A DNA stretch of 64,000 nucleotides from Kuschelorhynchus macadamiae (lineage: Eukaryota; Arthropoda; Insecta; Coleoptera; Curculionidae), in contig JAUTXW010005193.1 of NCBI GenBank assembly GCA_030620095.1, positions 1,169,501 to 1,233,500 of the forward strand, written 5' to 3'. Below are positions 22,495-34,063 of the stretch, piece after piece. Position 1 is the stretch's first letter. The number at the start of each line of letters is the position of its first letter. A program made the translations under genes and the position numbers. The notes beneath the pieces were generated by a model. It was not told the origin of the DNA. It saw only the letters and a program-made list of their open reading frames with translations, and did no database searches.

Positions 22495-23911
22495 TTGTGC
22501 GCCTAACTGCGGGGTAATTACAAAACCGAACCAAAAGTTCACGTCTTTAGTTCCCCGAAAGACAGTGATTTGAAAAAAATGGCTACGAGCATTTCCGAGG
22601 GATGATTTAGTGCCCAATAAAAACACTAAAGTGTTTGAGCTACATTTTTCAAAAGGAAGTATAATCTGGGGATATTTCAGAACAGGATCCGAGAACAGGT
22701 AAAATTATTTCAGTACATTTAAAAAAACCCCGATGAAAAGAAAATTCTGTATCAAGAGTTTTCCCAAATTGCCCCAATTATTTGTCAAAAAATGTTCTTG
22801 ACCGCAAAAGTAAAGATGAAAAAAATAAGAATCTTGATGAACTACATTTTTTGCAAGCCATAGAGCAAAGTAAAGAAGAATTTAATTTACATAGAGAGGC
22901 TACTTGTTTTCAAAGTTTTAAAGAGTTTTTAAAAGTATTTCTAAATTTTAATTTAAGGCAAGGGTTGTTTTCGGTAAACTTGAAAATACTCCTGGTCCCC
23001 TAATAACTTGGGCAAATGTTATAAATAGCGATTTAAAATTAGAAACATTTTTATATGGTCAACCTGTTTGTGTTTCAATAACAAATTTAAAATCGCCATT
23101 TTTATCTAGCAGTTTGGATGAAATAGAAAATTTAATTGACACAACTGACAATATGATGATGTCAATACCCATAAATCTGGATAGCGACATTCCTGATTGT
23201 AGTGAAACTCGTGATTTACATCATACTGAGTTAAGTCAACTCTCCAGTACTAGTGAAACTCCCACAGAAACTCCCATTCATATTCAGATAAAGTTGAGTT
23301 TGACAATATAAAAAAAATTAAATTTGTGACTGATATTCTTTCAAACCTAAAAGGTTCTGACGAACTCACTCAAAATCTAAAATTTCTCTCAGAACAGTTA
23401 ACTTTGTTAAGTACTTCAAAAGGAAGGTATCGATATTCACTAAGAACCATTGTGTTATGTTCAATTTTGTTTACAATAAGCCCTCATTGCTATAAATATT
23501 TGCGAAGTCATGCTCCTATTATCTTACTTCATCTTAACACAGTAAAATCTATTTGTAATAGATTTTTAACAGATCCTCATATCGATGAAAGAAATATTTT
23601 TAACCTATGCTCGTAACATTTTTCAATATTTAACAGATAAGGAAAAATATTTTACATTACTTTTTGATGAGATTCACATCGAACCCTATTTCGATTACAA
23701 GGCAGGCAATACCGTAGCAACATCAGTAAATAATAAAAATACCTTAGCATCATCTGCAGTAGCATTTATGATCACTAGTCCTTGCTCAAGCTCAGAAGTG
23801 TGCTTCTTTTTCTGTGATCAAAAATCTATACGAACTAGAACAAGACAAACTATTGAAGCATGGTTATTCACTTAGTTTAAAGGCTCTATTTCCATCATAT
23901 CTTGAAAGACA
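22495..23911 (+). pseudogene. P-element/THAP9-type transposase, unit 1 (5' half, broken)
   Basis: The THAP zinc-binding domain starts FKCCAPNCGVITKPNQKF. It continues across frame shifts as FSSPKDSDLKK, KWLRAFPRDDL and TKVFELHF, giving the C2CH pattern with the invariant W and a C-terminal H (the usual second Cys is changed). Then come a coiled, charged region (MSKNVLDRKSKDEKNKN, 22782), LKFLSEQLTLLSTSKGRY (23326) and FDEIHIEPYFDYKAGN (23585), typical of the P-element transposase catalytic region with its Asp. A shift after DERNIFNLCS moves the frame into MKEIFLTYARN. The unit ends at AWLFT/SYLERQS, where it joins the duplicated upstream DNA. Confidence 0.85.
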
Positions 23912-24739
23912 AAGCCTGATAAAACTGCTTATTCAATTCATTCTATTTTTAGCATAAAAATCAAGTCTGATGCAGGGATAAATTAATAATAATTTCGTAC
24001 GAAGCCAATAACGCGAAGCAAAATAGCAGCCTAATAAAATATTTAAAAATCGATGTGAAAAATTACTTATTCAATTGATTTGATATTTTACATAAAAATA
24101 ATGTGTAATATAGGGATGAACTGGTAAAATTTTGGTACAAATACAAGATTACGGTACAAAATGGCGGCCCAATAAAATGTTCAAACAAATTAGTCTGATA
24201 AAACTACAAGCTCTATCTATTAATTTCAAATTTTGCGCAAATCAAATCTGATACCAGGATGAATTGGTGAAATTTTCGTACGAATCTATTATGGCGGAAC
24301 AAAGTCAAGAAATCAGTGTGAAAAACTACTTATTCAAATTGATTTCAAATTTAGCAAATAACTCACTTTATATAAATATGAACTGGTGAGGCGAATACAA
24401 TTTGATGAAATAAAAGTAATGTACTCAATTCAATTATAATTACAGCTAAAATTAAAATAGGCCTGACGTCAGCACATCTAGGCCCACAGTCGCCTCCCGT
24501 AAGAAATGCATTAAAGCATAGACCAATGCAGTTTTGCTTATGCCGTATCGTGATAACTGGCCATTAGACGTACTGGCCGACAACCGGTACTTGCTAACCA
24601 AAAACAAAACAGTGCTATTTTTATGATGTCCTTGTTCGTGAATTAGAGTAAATATAGTAGTTTTGTCTCCATTTTTGTTGAAAATTTAATTATATTTATT
24701 AGCTTTTGTACGTTTAAATTCACATAAACCTGCCGTTTA

Positions 24740-26152
24740 AGTGTTGTGCGCCTAACTGCGGGGTAATTACAAAACCGAACCAAAAGTTCACGTCTTTAGT
24801 TCCCCGAAAGACAGTGATTTGAAAAAAATGGCTACGAGCATTTCCGAGGGATGATTTAGTGCCCAATAAAAACACTAAAGTGTTTGAGCTACATTTTTCA
24901 AAAGGAAGTATAATCTGGGGATATTTCAGAACAGGATCCGAGAACAGGTAAAATTAAAAGTATCAAGAGTTTTCCCAAATTGCCCCAATTATTTGTCAAA
25001 AAATGTTCTTGACCGCAAAAGTAAAGATGAAAAAAATAAGAATCTTGATGAACTACATTTTTTGCAAGCCATAGAGCAAAGTAAAGAAGAGTTTAATTTA
25101 CATAGAGAGGCTACTTGTTTTCAAAGTTTTAAAGAGTTTTTAAAAGTATTTCTAAATTTTAATTTAAGGCAAGGGTTGTTTTCGGTAAAGGATACAGATA
25201 AAATAATTTTATTTAAACTTGAATATACTCCTGGTCCCCTAATAACTTGGGCAAATGTTATAAATAGCGATTTAAAATTAGAAACATTTTTATATGGTCA
25301 ACCTGTTTGTGTTTCAATAACAAATTTAAAATCGCCATTTTTATCTAGCAGTTTGGATGAAATAGAAAGTTTAATTGACACAACTGACAATATGATGATG
25401 TCAATACCCATAAATCTGGATAGCGACATTCCTGATTGTAGTGAAACTCGTGATTTTCACCATACCGAGTCAAGTCAACTCTCCAGTACTAGTGAAACTC
25501 CCACAGAAACTCCGAATTCAGATAAAGTTGAGTCTGACAATGACTATATAAAAAAAAATTAAATTTGTGACTAATATTATTTTAAACCTAAAAGGTTCTG
25601 ACGAACTCACTCAAAATCTAAAATTTCTCTCAGAACAGTTAACTTTGTTAAGTACTTCAAAAGGAAGGTATCGATATTCACTAAGAACCATTGTGTTATG
25701 TTCAATTTTGTTTACAATAAGCCCTCATTGCTATAAATATTTGCGAAGTCATGCTCCTATTATCTTACCTCATCTTAACACAGTAAAATCTATTTGTGAT
25801 AGATTTTTAACAGATCCTCATATCGATGAAAGAAATATTTTTAACCTATGCTCGTAACATTTTTCAATATTTAACAGATAAGGAAAAATATTTTACATTA
25901 CTTTTTGATGAGATTCACATCGAACCCTATTTCGATTACAAGGCATGCAATACCGTAGCAACATCAGTAAATAATAAAAATACCTTAGCATCATCTGCAG
26001 TAGCATTTATGATCACTAGTCCTTGCTCAAGCTCAGAAGTGTGCTTCTTTTTCTGTGATCAAAAACCTATACGAACTAGAACAAGACAAACTATTGAAGC
26101 ATGGTTATTCACTTAGTTTAAAGGCTCTATTTCCATCATATCTTGATAGACA
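24740..26152 (+). pseudogene. P-element/THAP9-type transposase, unit 2 (5' half, broken)
   Basis: Near-identical second copy of unit 1. It retains a longer open frame at 24993-25562 (189 codons), including KDTDKIILFKLEYTPGPL, which unit 1 has lost by deletion. It carries the same frameshift after DERNIFNLCS and the same broken THAP exon, which shows the gene was dead before it was duplicated. It contains FDEIHIEPYFDYKACN (Gly to Cys relative to unit 1). It ends near 26152, where a third, more diverged partial copy begins. Confidence 0.85.
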
Positions 26153-27590
26153 AAGGTTCTGACAAGCTCACTCAAAATCTAAAATTTCTCTCAGACCAGT
26201 TAACTTTGTTAAGGACTTCAAAAAAAAGGTATCGATATTCATCAAGCACAATTGTGTTATGTTCAATTTTGTTTACAATAAGCCCCCATTGCTGTAAATA
26301 TTTGCGAAGTCATGCTCCTATTATCTTACCTCATCTTAACACAGTAAAATCTATTTGTGATAGATTTTTAACAGATCCTCATATCGATGAAAGAAATTTT
26401 TTTTAGGAACATATATACCTTGGCATCATCTGCAGTAGCATTTATGATCACTAGTCCTTGCTCAAGCCTTACAGAAGTGTGCTTCCTTTTCTGTGTTCAA
26501 AAACCTATACGAACTAGAACAAAACATACTATTGAAGCATGGTTATTCACTTAGTTTAAAGGCTGTATTTCCATCATCTCTTGAAAGACAAAATGTAAAA
26601 TTAGGTCTTAAAATCTTTAATCTCTTTATTATAGAGGCTCTAAAAGGTTTTGTTAAAAATTTGTCACATTCACAAGATACCGCAAACTTTATTATATTGA
26701 CATGGTGGAAAAATGGGAACGTAAAAACTCCCCTTAAAGGAAAACATTTGTTAGATAAATATTAGGAACCTTTTACCAAACAAATACTAACAGCCCCCAA
26801 TGATGATCCTAAATTTTGTTTTTTTGCTACAAAAGCAAAATTAGGGCTAGATATGTACTTGAAGTCCAACTAATTTTACAAATACAACTCGACAAACCCA
26901 CACTGCATTAAACCATACCATTCATGGGCTTCTTGAAGTTATTGAATACTGTTTAGCAGCTTCATATGAATTATGTATTACTGGGCAAATTTCAAACAGA
27001 CCCATTGAAAGGGCGTTTTGGAAAATATAGGAAATTAGCTGGTGGTCACTATCATATCTCAGTTCGACAGCTATGTGAATCAGAAAAAAGACTTAGAATT
27101 CAGTCTATGTTATCTCTAAAATCTAGACATTATGGGAACATTAATTAAATCAGTTCTTCGAACCTCCTGAATGTGAAACAGTCATTACACACCAATTTAA
27201 ATTCTGAACATGTTAATAATTTATCATCTAAAATCATAGTTACACAGTCTGATACCGAAGCTATACAATCAGAATTCCCAGTAATAACCTATTTAAGCGG
27301 ATATTGCTGCTATATTGTTTTTAAAAAAATTAGTTGTACTTTTTGCAAAGAAAACTTGGCTCTCACTGAACCTTATTGTAGAGGATTCTTATAATTTAAT
27401 TAATTCCTTAAGTCGAGGTGCTCTTTTATCTCCTCGAGAACAGGTAGAAGATGTAGTTTCAAACGCATATATTATATTTAAAAAATTAATTGGTGAACTT
27501 GAAAATACATTTTTGGATATTTACAACAAAAAATCTTTTCTTTGTGAGTTGTTTTTAAGTTATTTTAATAAAAATACACTTTGAACTCCT
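26153..27590 (+). pseudogene. P-element/THAP9-type transposase, diverged unit 3 and 3' half
   Basis: Starts by repeating GSDKLTQNLKFLSDQLTLL (compare 25594 onward) but is clearly more diverged than units 1 and 2 are from each other. An internal deletion follows DERNFF. The 3' half is then present once only: LSLKAVFPSSLERQNVKLG, FIIEALKGFVKNLSHS, HTALNHTIHGLLEVIEYC, DPLKGRFGKYRKLAGGHYHIS with VRQLCESEKRLRIQSM (the highly conserved P-element C-terminal block), YLSGYCCYIVFKK with CxxC, and a tail to about 27584. Every part has shifts or stops. No 31-bp P-type TIR or 8-bp TSD was found by eye, so the outer ends are undefined. Confidence 0.82.
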
Positions 27591-27831
27591 TTTGAAAGTT
27601 GTAAAAGCCACCTAAACAACACCTGTTACAAAAATCTTTTTTAGTAGCATTTCAAATACATTTCTTAATAATTATTGCTCTAAACGTAATCATAATTTAT
27701 TAAATACAAACAAAAAAAGGAAACTACAGACTTTTAATAAATAGGTAGTTATGAAATTAAAACCTAGCACAAGTTTCGCATTTTTGTATTGCTAGGAAGT
27801 AACATCAATACAGTCTTTTTCAGAATTTAGC
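27591..27831. other. Short AT-rich spacer
   Basis: No feature recognised between the P-element coding end and the 29-bp direct repeat that precedes the next retrotransposon. Confidence 0.4.
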
Positions 27832-27860
27832 AAATAATAACCTATTATATTCTTGATCAT
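27832..27860. repeat. 29-bp direct repeat, left copy (candidate TSD)
   Basis: AAATAATAACCTATTATATT plus CTTGATCAT is repeated at 29708-29736 with one mismatch. The pair brackets the CR1/jockey-like fragment whose 3' tail starts at 27861. Confidence 0.55.
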
Positions 27861-29640
27861 CAAATCAAATCAAATCAATTTTTATTTCATAACATTTGGA
27901 TTACGAGTATTGAAATAGTCAAATTAATGTAAAAAATAGTTAATAATTAATTAAATCACTAAAAATAATCATAAGTAAACTATAACCTACATTTAAGTTT
28001 AAAGTAAAATTCAAAGTATAAATAAGGACAAATACCAAAACCAACAGTACATACAAAATTCTGACAACGATAGAATAGAATAGTTTGAAGTAATGATTTT
28101 AGATTACGTTTAAATTTTATAATGTTTGTATGATGCTTTATGTCATCTGGAACATGGTTATAAACTCTAAGAGACGTAAATACTTGTCCTCAATTAATTA
28201 AAACGTGTTAAATTCAGGCATGTACAGCTTATTAGCATTACGAGTTTCATACTTATTTACGTCGCATACATTTTGAAATTTGTCAATATTTTTGTGTATG
28301 TAAATACCTGCTTCTAAAATATTCATGTTACATATTGTTAATGTCTTGTTGCACAAAAACAATTGACGACATGAGTCAGTTTTTTCAGTTCAAACATACT
28401 TCTTAATATTCGCTTTTGCAATATAAATATACAATTAACGCCTATACTATTCTCTCAACATAGCAGGCCATATTGCAACAGGGAGTGTACACAGCCATAG
28501 TAATACATTTTTAAGGTTTGCGGACCGCATGTTTTCCTCTCAAGCTCTTTGATGATAGCCTTTTGACCAGATTTTCAATGTGATTTTCAAAAGATAAAAA
28601 GCTGTCAATATGTACACCTAAAAATTTAGTGGTGTCGCTTTGTTTAAGAATCCTATTAAAAGTATCACCGGTATATATATAGTATCAACATTTAAAACTA
28701 GACCATTCAAATCACGCCAGGTCTGCATCTCCCTGACACAAGCACCCGCCCTGCCAGAAAGACTATAGATATCCCGATCAGCGACGATCGACGACGTATC
28801 GTCAGCCAAAAGTGTCAAGAGTCCCTGCTGTACGTTTAAAGGAATATCATTTATTAAAATTAAAAATAGAGTCGGCCCCAGAACACATCCTTGGGGTACA
28901 CCTGTTCCGACCTCAATATCGGCAGAAAGCGCGTCAGCGACCCTTACCCTATGCACTCTATTTTCTAAATAGCTCTTTAACCGCGAATTGTCACCACCCG
29001 GAACTCCATACATATGAAGTTTTTGCAGTAAGAACGCGACGTTGACAGTGTCAAAAGCTTTACTCAAATCGAAGAAAAGTGCTGATGTTTTTTGCTTTTC
29101 ATTTAAGTTATTTAATACATTTTTCAGAAATGACAATAGTGCGTCTTGGGTGCAAGAATCCATAGTAAAGCCAAACTGTCTTGGATTGAACAAAGAATGT
29201 TTATTAAAGAAGGAGACTAGACGCCTCTGAAATGCCTTTTCGAAAATTTGCGAAAACGCTATTGGTCGGTAATGATTTATTGACATTGGGTCATCTTTTT
29301 TATAAACAGGGACATCGACAGCTGACTTCAACTGATCTGGAAATTTTCCCATGGTAAAAGAAATATTTATTATGTAAGCAAGGATACTTGATATCTCACT
29401 CGACACGTCTTTCAAAAGGCTATAGAGTACATCATCGACGCCGCATGACCGTTTAGAGCAGACGGACATAATAATGTTCTTAATCTCCCCACCACATACA
29501 GAGAATAAATGAAAGGTATCACTATTATTATTACTTTCAGTAAAAAATAAATACTTTCAGTAAAAAATATTTTTTTTTACTTTCAGTAAAAAATAAATTA
29601 AACGAGTTAGCTATATCTTGATTGTTTGTTAAAAGATATA
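27861..29640 (-). pseudogene. 5'-truncated CR1/jockey-like non-LTR retrotransposon (RT to 3' tail)
   Basis: Minus-strand RT: CGVDDVLYSLLKD, HYRPIAFSQIFEKAFQRRL, FFDLSKAFDTVN (catalytic Asp), GVPQGCVLGPTLFLILINDI and LLADDTSSI (A/LADD box with two Asp), mostly in one 283-codon frame (29469-28618). A +1 shift at the end moves to KFLGVHIDSFLSFENHIENL, and the C-terminus is traceable as VYNHVPDDIKHH...KFKRNLKSLL to about 28090. The 3' end is a short repeat of GATTT units (minus strand, around 27862-27885), typical of CR1/L2-like tails. An upstream ANSFNLFFTES segment is expanded by three copies of a ~20-bp unit (29535-29600). The endonuclease is absent (5' truncation). Confidence 0.82.
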
Positions 29641-29811
29641 GACTCACCACAGCACAGGCATATACCACTTACCCAAGATTGAAACCATACCCGATTTTGA
29701 CAAGTTAAAATAATAGCCTATTATATTCTTGATCATATAGACTCACCACAGGCCTGTACTACTTACCTGGACTTGAAACCTTGAAACCTTACCCGATTTT
29801 GACAAATAACT
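29637..29811. repeat. ~100-bp tandem repeat at the 5' junction of the retrotransposon
   Basis: TATAGACTCACCACAG starts at 29637 and again at 29737; both copies run on to CCCGATTTTGACAA. The first copy contains the right 29-bp direct repeat at 29708-29736 near its end. The arrangement suggests target-site complexity, or duplication associated with the insertion. Confidence 0.6.
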
Positions 29812-30600
29812 CGGTTTTGACAATTTAGTAACTGGCTAAAATAGGACAATTAGTAAGCGAAAAAATCATACCGACATATGTTTGAAATTTTGAGGTAGAT
29901 CCGGGCAAAAGTTGTCGGGTAAGAACACGGAGGGATTTAGTGGGTAGGGGCTTTACCGAATCCCACACTGTTCTGGAGTGCCTTGTGCATAATAGTTCGT
30001 GCGTAAATACGTTCCTCGTCGTGTAACAAAAAAAAACGAGTAATCGCTTAAGAGTCGCCTTTGGCATTTCAATTCTATAGCGAAACCGACTAAATTTGAC
30101 AAACTCAAAAACTGATAAAATAAACCCAATAAATTGATGTTTATTTGCTGAAATTAAAAAAAAATGCTCATTTAAATATGTCCCTGTAAATAACCCGTAC
30201 CTTCTAATGAAGGGATTGAAATAACATAGGCCTAAATTCAAATTAATTTATTTGTCAAGGTAGTAATTACAACATTATTTATATAAATTGATTACATAGC
30301 TAGCAGTTGACAAAAGCGCATTGCACAGCGATTATAAAAAACCGATGCCAATAGCCCAAGATAGGGCTAATGTTGTGCAAGCGCGTGATATTTAATAAAA
30401 ATAATTAGATATAAAGTATTAAAAAAACCCGTAAAAAATTACTAATAACATAGTTTTAGCCCATTAGAAAAAAATATATAAATTAATTACTAATAGATCC
30501 GCCCGCGCATCAGCATCACTTTAAAAGATTTGTTTTTAACAACTTTTTATGTATAAGTGACAGCAACCAAAAAAAACACACACAGGAGGCATCCCAGACT
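29812..30600. other. Unassigned stretch with a 138-codon minus-strand frame
   Basis: The minus-strand frame 30241-29825 is open for 138 codons but has no recognisable family motif. Its less AT-rich part (29880-30060) reads like the 3' UTR of a repeat rather than a gene. It is not called as a gene. Confidence 0.3.
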
Positions 30601-30603
30601 ACA

Positions 30604-30733
<130 letters not shown>

Positions 30734-30893
30734 ACATATATAACATACACATGCACCGATGTTCACTGCATTTCTATTTCATTTATATACTGCATACAAT
30801 TTAAATTATCTTTAATTGCATGTTCGTTCATTTTATTTTAACTAAAAATTAGAATATGGGATTTTTGAGCGTTCATTTTAAGATTATGTTCCT

Positions 30894-30896
<3 letters not shown>

Positions 30897-30942
<46 letters not shown>
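30897..30942. repeat. (TA)n microsatellite at the 3' edge of the RT element
   Basis: About 23 TA units. The RT reading frame of the adjacent minus-strand element runs into this block. Confidence 0.95.
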
Positions 30943-30947
<5 letters not shown>

Positions 30948-33063
30948 TAAATCGGTATTAAATCGCTCTTGGGATATGTTGAGTATTTCTATAGGAAAGG
31001 ACATATATATCCGAGAATCATCCGCATATTGTTGTATTTTGGAATAGGTCAAAGAGCCGTTAATATCCGCTACATAGAGAGAAAACAGAAGTGGACCCAG
31101 TGTTGAACCCTGCGGAATCCCAGCATATATTGAAATATATTCTGATTTTTTCATAATATCATTCTTTTCAGCTGCAACACATTGCATTCTATCTTTCAAA
31201 TAATGTTCTAGAAATTTTACGGAGTTTATTGAAAAACCAAAATAGTGAAGTCTCGCTAACAAAAATGTATGATTTATTGTGTCAAAAGTCCTACTAAAGT
31301 CCAACATTGCTAAAAGCGTGTTATGTCCATTGTCTCCATTAAACCTTATCATATTGACAATATTTGCAAGAGTGGTGGAGGTAGTGTGATGTTTGCGAAA
31401 TCCTGACTGACAGTCGGGAATTATTTTGTATTCATTTGCGTAACTGTATATCTGGTTATAAATATGTTTTTCTATAATTTTAGATAGAACCGAAAGTATA
31501 CTAACTGGTCTAAGATCTGAAAAGTTTTTAGGATCAGCAACTTTTGCCAACGGTTTTATTACGGCTTTTTTCTATATGTTGGGAAAGATATTTTCCACTA
31601 AACAGCTATTTATTATATTTATTAAAGGATTTAAACAGAAGGGAAGGCACAGTTTTAAATCTCTTATTGATAGCATGTCCTCACCAACCGCATTAGTTTT
31701 AATTTCATTTATATATTTTTGTATCTCAGTGAAATTTATCAGTTTAAAATTTAATTCCGTATTATTAGAATACCTATTCGAACTGTAAAATTGTATTTTC
31801 TCCCTAGATACAGAATCAGCCACTTTAGACCAGTCTCTGAAAAACATATTTAGTTCTGTTGAACGCAATAGATCCTCGGGTATATCATTAATTTTATTAT
31901 GCGTTAAACCTAATTGTTTTGCGTTGTGCCAAAAATCTTTTCCTCCCTTTTGCGACACCTGATTGTAATATGTAATCTTCTCTCTTAGGATTGCATGTTT
32001 GGTGTAGTTTCTGAGTTGTCTATAGTATTGCAAATTACCTTGGGTTTTATTTTTTTGGTATTTTTTATGTGATTTATCTCTTAATTTAATTAAAAATTTA
32101 ATGTTTGGTGTTATCCATGGAGTAAACGATTTTTCGCGAATTTTTTTATGCTTCAGTGGTGCATATTTATTTATGAGATAAATAATAAAATTAGTGAACA
32201 ACTCTATTTTTTTATCAATATTGTGAGTGCGATAAATAACATCCCAGTCTAGATGCGATGCGTCATTATCAAATTCATTAAAATTTATATTCTGATAGTT
32301 TCTACGTTTAATATATTTATAAGGCATTATTTGCTTAGGAAATATAAAGACTGCATAAATTAAATTGTGATCGGTTACTGATTCAGACATCGGAACCGAT
32401 TCTGAACTGTAATATTCACTATTGTTATTTGTTATTATTATATCAATAAGGCTTGAATTATTTGTATTTGTATTCATCCTAGTAGGGTTCGTAATATGTT
32501 GATTCGAATTGAAAGTGACAAGCAAATTCAAAAGTTTATTTTTATGTATGTTATCACCTAGAAAATCTATATTAATATCTCCTACAAACACCACTGTGTC
32601 AAAGAACAATACTGTTTGCCCAAAAACATCTTCCAAAGCATCAAGAAAGGTATTCACATCATAAGATGGAGGCCTATATAGGCTAGTTATTAATATTTTT
32701 TTTGTTTATTACAAGAGAAACGCTAATATATTCAAAGCCGGTAGGCATGTTATCAAAAAAAATTCTAGAGAACTGTATAGACTTTTTAATAAAAAAACCT
32801 ACTCCACCACCTCTTCCATCCCTGTCCTGTCGTATAAGTCTATACCCAGGAACACAAAAAAATGAGCTGTCATGACTTGAGGTTAACCAGGATTCGGACA
32901 AACCAAGAATATCAAACTGAAAATTATCTATATAATTAGTCAATTCATCAAAGCCAGTATTCAAAGAGAGTACATTTAAATGTGCAACGGTAAAACCGCC
33001 TGGTTGAGCTTTATTATGTCTGGGGCCCTCTCCTACATGTCGGTAATTACCGCCACCTTCCAT
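30943..33063 (-). pseudogene. CR1/L2-like non-LTR retrotransposon, EN and RT, 3'-truncated
   Basis: The endonuclease starts at 33063 with FTVAHLNVLSLNTGFDEL, DILGLSESWL and RGGGVGFFIK, then after one shift (32683/32657) FVGDINIDFL, NPTRMN and DIIITNN. RT (31550-30943, after a short break at 31551-31571) contains DLRPVSILSVLSKIIEK, SGFRKHHTT, AMLDFSRTFDTINH, GIPQGSTLGPLLFSLYVADI and QQYADDSRIYM with the catalytic YADD. The frame then runs directly into a (TA)n tract after RFNTDLNN, so the thumb and 3' UTR are missing. Only two small breaks in 2.1 kb make this a fairly young copy. A 3' truncation is unusual, because target-primed elements normally lose their 5' end. A tRNA-like sequence lies 140 bp upstream in the same orientation. 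Confidence 0.85.
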
Positions 33064-33204
33064 TGTATATCAAAAGACATCTTTCGGGACCCTGAGGCGC
33101 GCGCAGCTCCACACATTCATTCGGGCGTTTAAATAAATGAACCTTACAATTTAACCTAAATGGGATGACGTCACGTGTAGGCACGTAGGCCTCGTTGTTT
33201 AGTA

Positions 33205-33270
33205 GGTATTGATTGAACCCACACCCCTGGATCACTAGTCCATTGCTCTAACCAATTGCGCTATCATACC
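33205..33270 (-). tRNA. tRNA-like pseudogene or SINE head (Thr-AGU-like), copy 1
   Basis: Minus strand starts GGTATGATAGCGCAATTGG: an A-box match (TAGCGCAATTGG) followed by GGTTAGAGC. An anticodon arm TGGA-CTAGTGA-TCCA gives AGU at the anticodon position, and a B-box-like GGTTCAATC follows. The 3' acceptor strand TCAATACC nearly pairs with the 5' GGTATGA. The T arm is shortened, so it is not a working tRNA. An inverted copy is at 35939. Confidence 0.6.
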
Positions 33271-33300
33271 ATTGATAATGAATTCGTTAGAACTTGTACA
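33271..33300. repeat. Inverted-repeat flank shared with 35906-35938
   Basis: AATTCGTTAGAACTTGTACA here is the reverse complement of TGTACAAGTTCTAACGAATT near 35909. The homology of the two tRNA-like copies therefore extends about 30 bp upstream of the tRNA-like part. Confidence 0.7.
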
Positions 33301-33449
33301 TATACAGGGTGGCCCAACGAAAAGGTCCCACCCTTATTTATGACTTTCCTGGTATATTTTGGGAAAAACGCTTGGACACGTCAATTTTGATTTTTAGGGG
33401 GACGTCTTTTCATGTATGATTGTATAATACAGGGTGTTCCAAAAATAAG

Positions 33450-34061
33450 ATATCGCATTACACTTGACATTTTTAAATGGAAACCCCCAATTTTTTTTCT
33501 ATTTTTGGATTCTCCAGGAAGTTTTTAGTAACTTTTGTATAATAGAGTTTATACCTATCTTCAACCATTTTGAAGTTTTTTTAATTTTTTTTATAAAATT
33601 CGCCTCATTTAATTTAGTACTGATAATACGGAAAAAAATAATAATCACCGATACCAGCAAGAAATTTAGCATCCGTCAATGTCATCGTAAATCATAGAAC
33701 AACTTTATCTTTGATTTGAAATCGTTAAGTTGCCTAGTTCTATTATAATATTTTGATATCGCATTACACTTGACATTTTTAAATGGAAACCCCCAATTTA
33801 TTTTCTATTTTTGGATTCTCCAGGAAGTTTTTAGTAACTTTTGTATAATAGAGTTTATACCTATCTTCAACCATTTTGAAGTTTTTTTAATTTTTTTTAT
33901 AAAATTCGCCTCATTTAATTTAGTACTGATAATACGGAAAAAAATAATAATCACCGATACCAGCAAGAAATTTAGCATCCGTCAATGTCATCGTAAATCA
34001 TAGAACAACTTTATCTTTGATTTGAAATCGTTAAGTTGCCTAGTTCTATTATAATATTTTG
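33450..34061 (+). repeat. Tandem duplication, 2 x 306 bp, in the element B leader
   Basis: Units 33450-33755 and 33756-34061, virtually identical, both starting ATATCGCATTACACTTGAC. Each unit includes the inner half of the left TIR arm (to TTTGAAG) plus the leader up to the transposase ATG at 34064. The duplication probably doubles promoter or transposase-binding sequence. Confidence 0.92.
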
Positions 34062-34063
34062 CA

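Larger units (their letters stand above)
21664..26152 (+). repeat. Tandem duplication of ~2.25 kb spanning array and P-element 5' half
   Basis: 21664-23911 and 23912-26152 are nearly identical direct repeats: the array tail, the leader, the THAP exon and the first half of the transposase. Indels distinguish them: unit 1 has ~37 nt near 22705-22742 that unit 2 lacks, and unit 2 has ~29 nt near 25190-25218 that unit 1 lacks. The junction falls after CTTGAAAGACAAA in the coding region, so unit 1 runs from truncated transposase straight back into array sequence. Confidence 0.88.

Noticed and set aside
29825..30241. 138-codon minus-strand frame as a gene
   Set aside because: No motif, no splice or start context, and composition like neighbouring repeat DNA; chance frames of this length are possible in 64 kb.
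33464..34003. Two identical 77-codon frames as duplicated genes
   Set aside because: They lie in the two 306-bp leader units and the TIR of element B; AT-rich, without motif. The duplication itself is reported instead.
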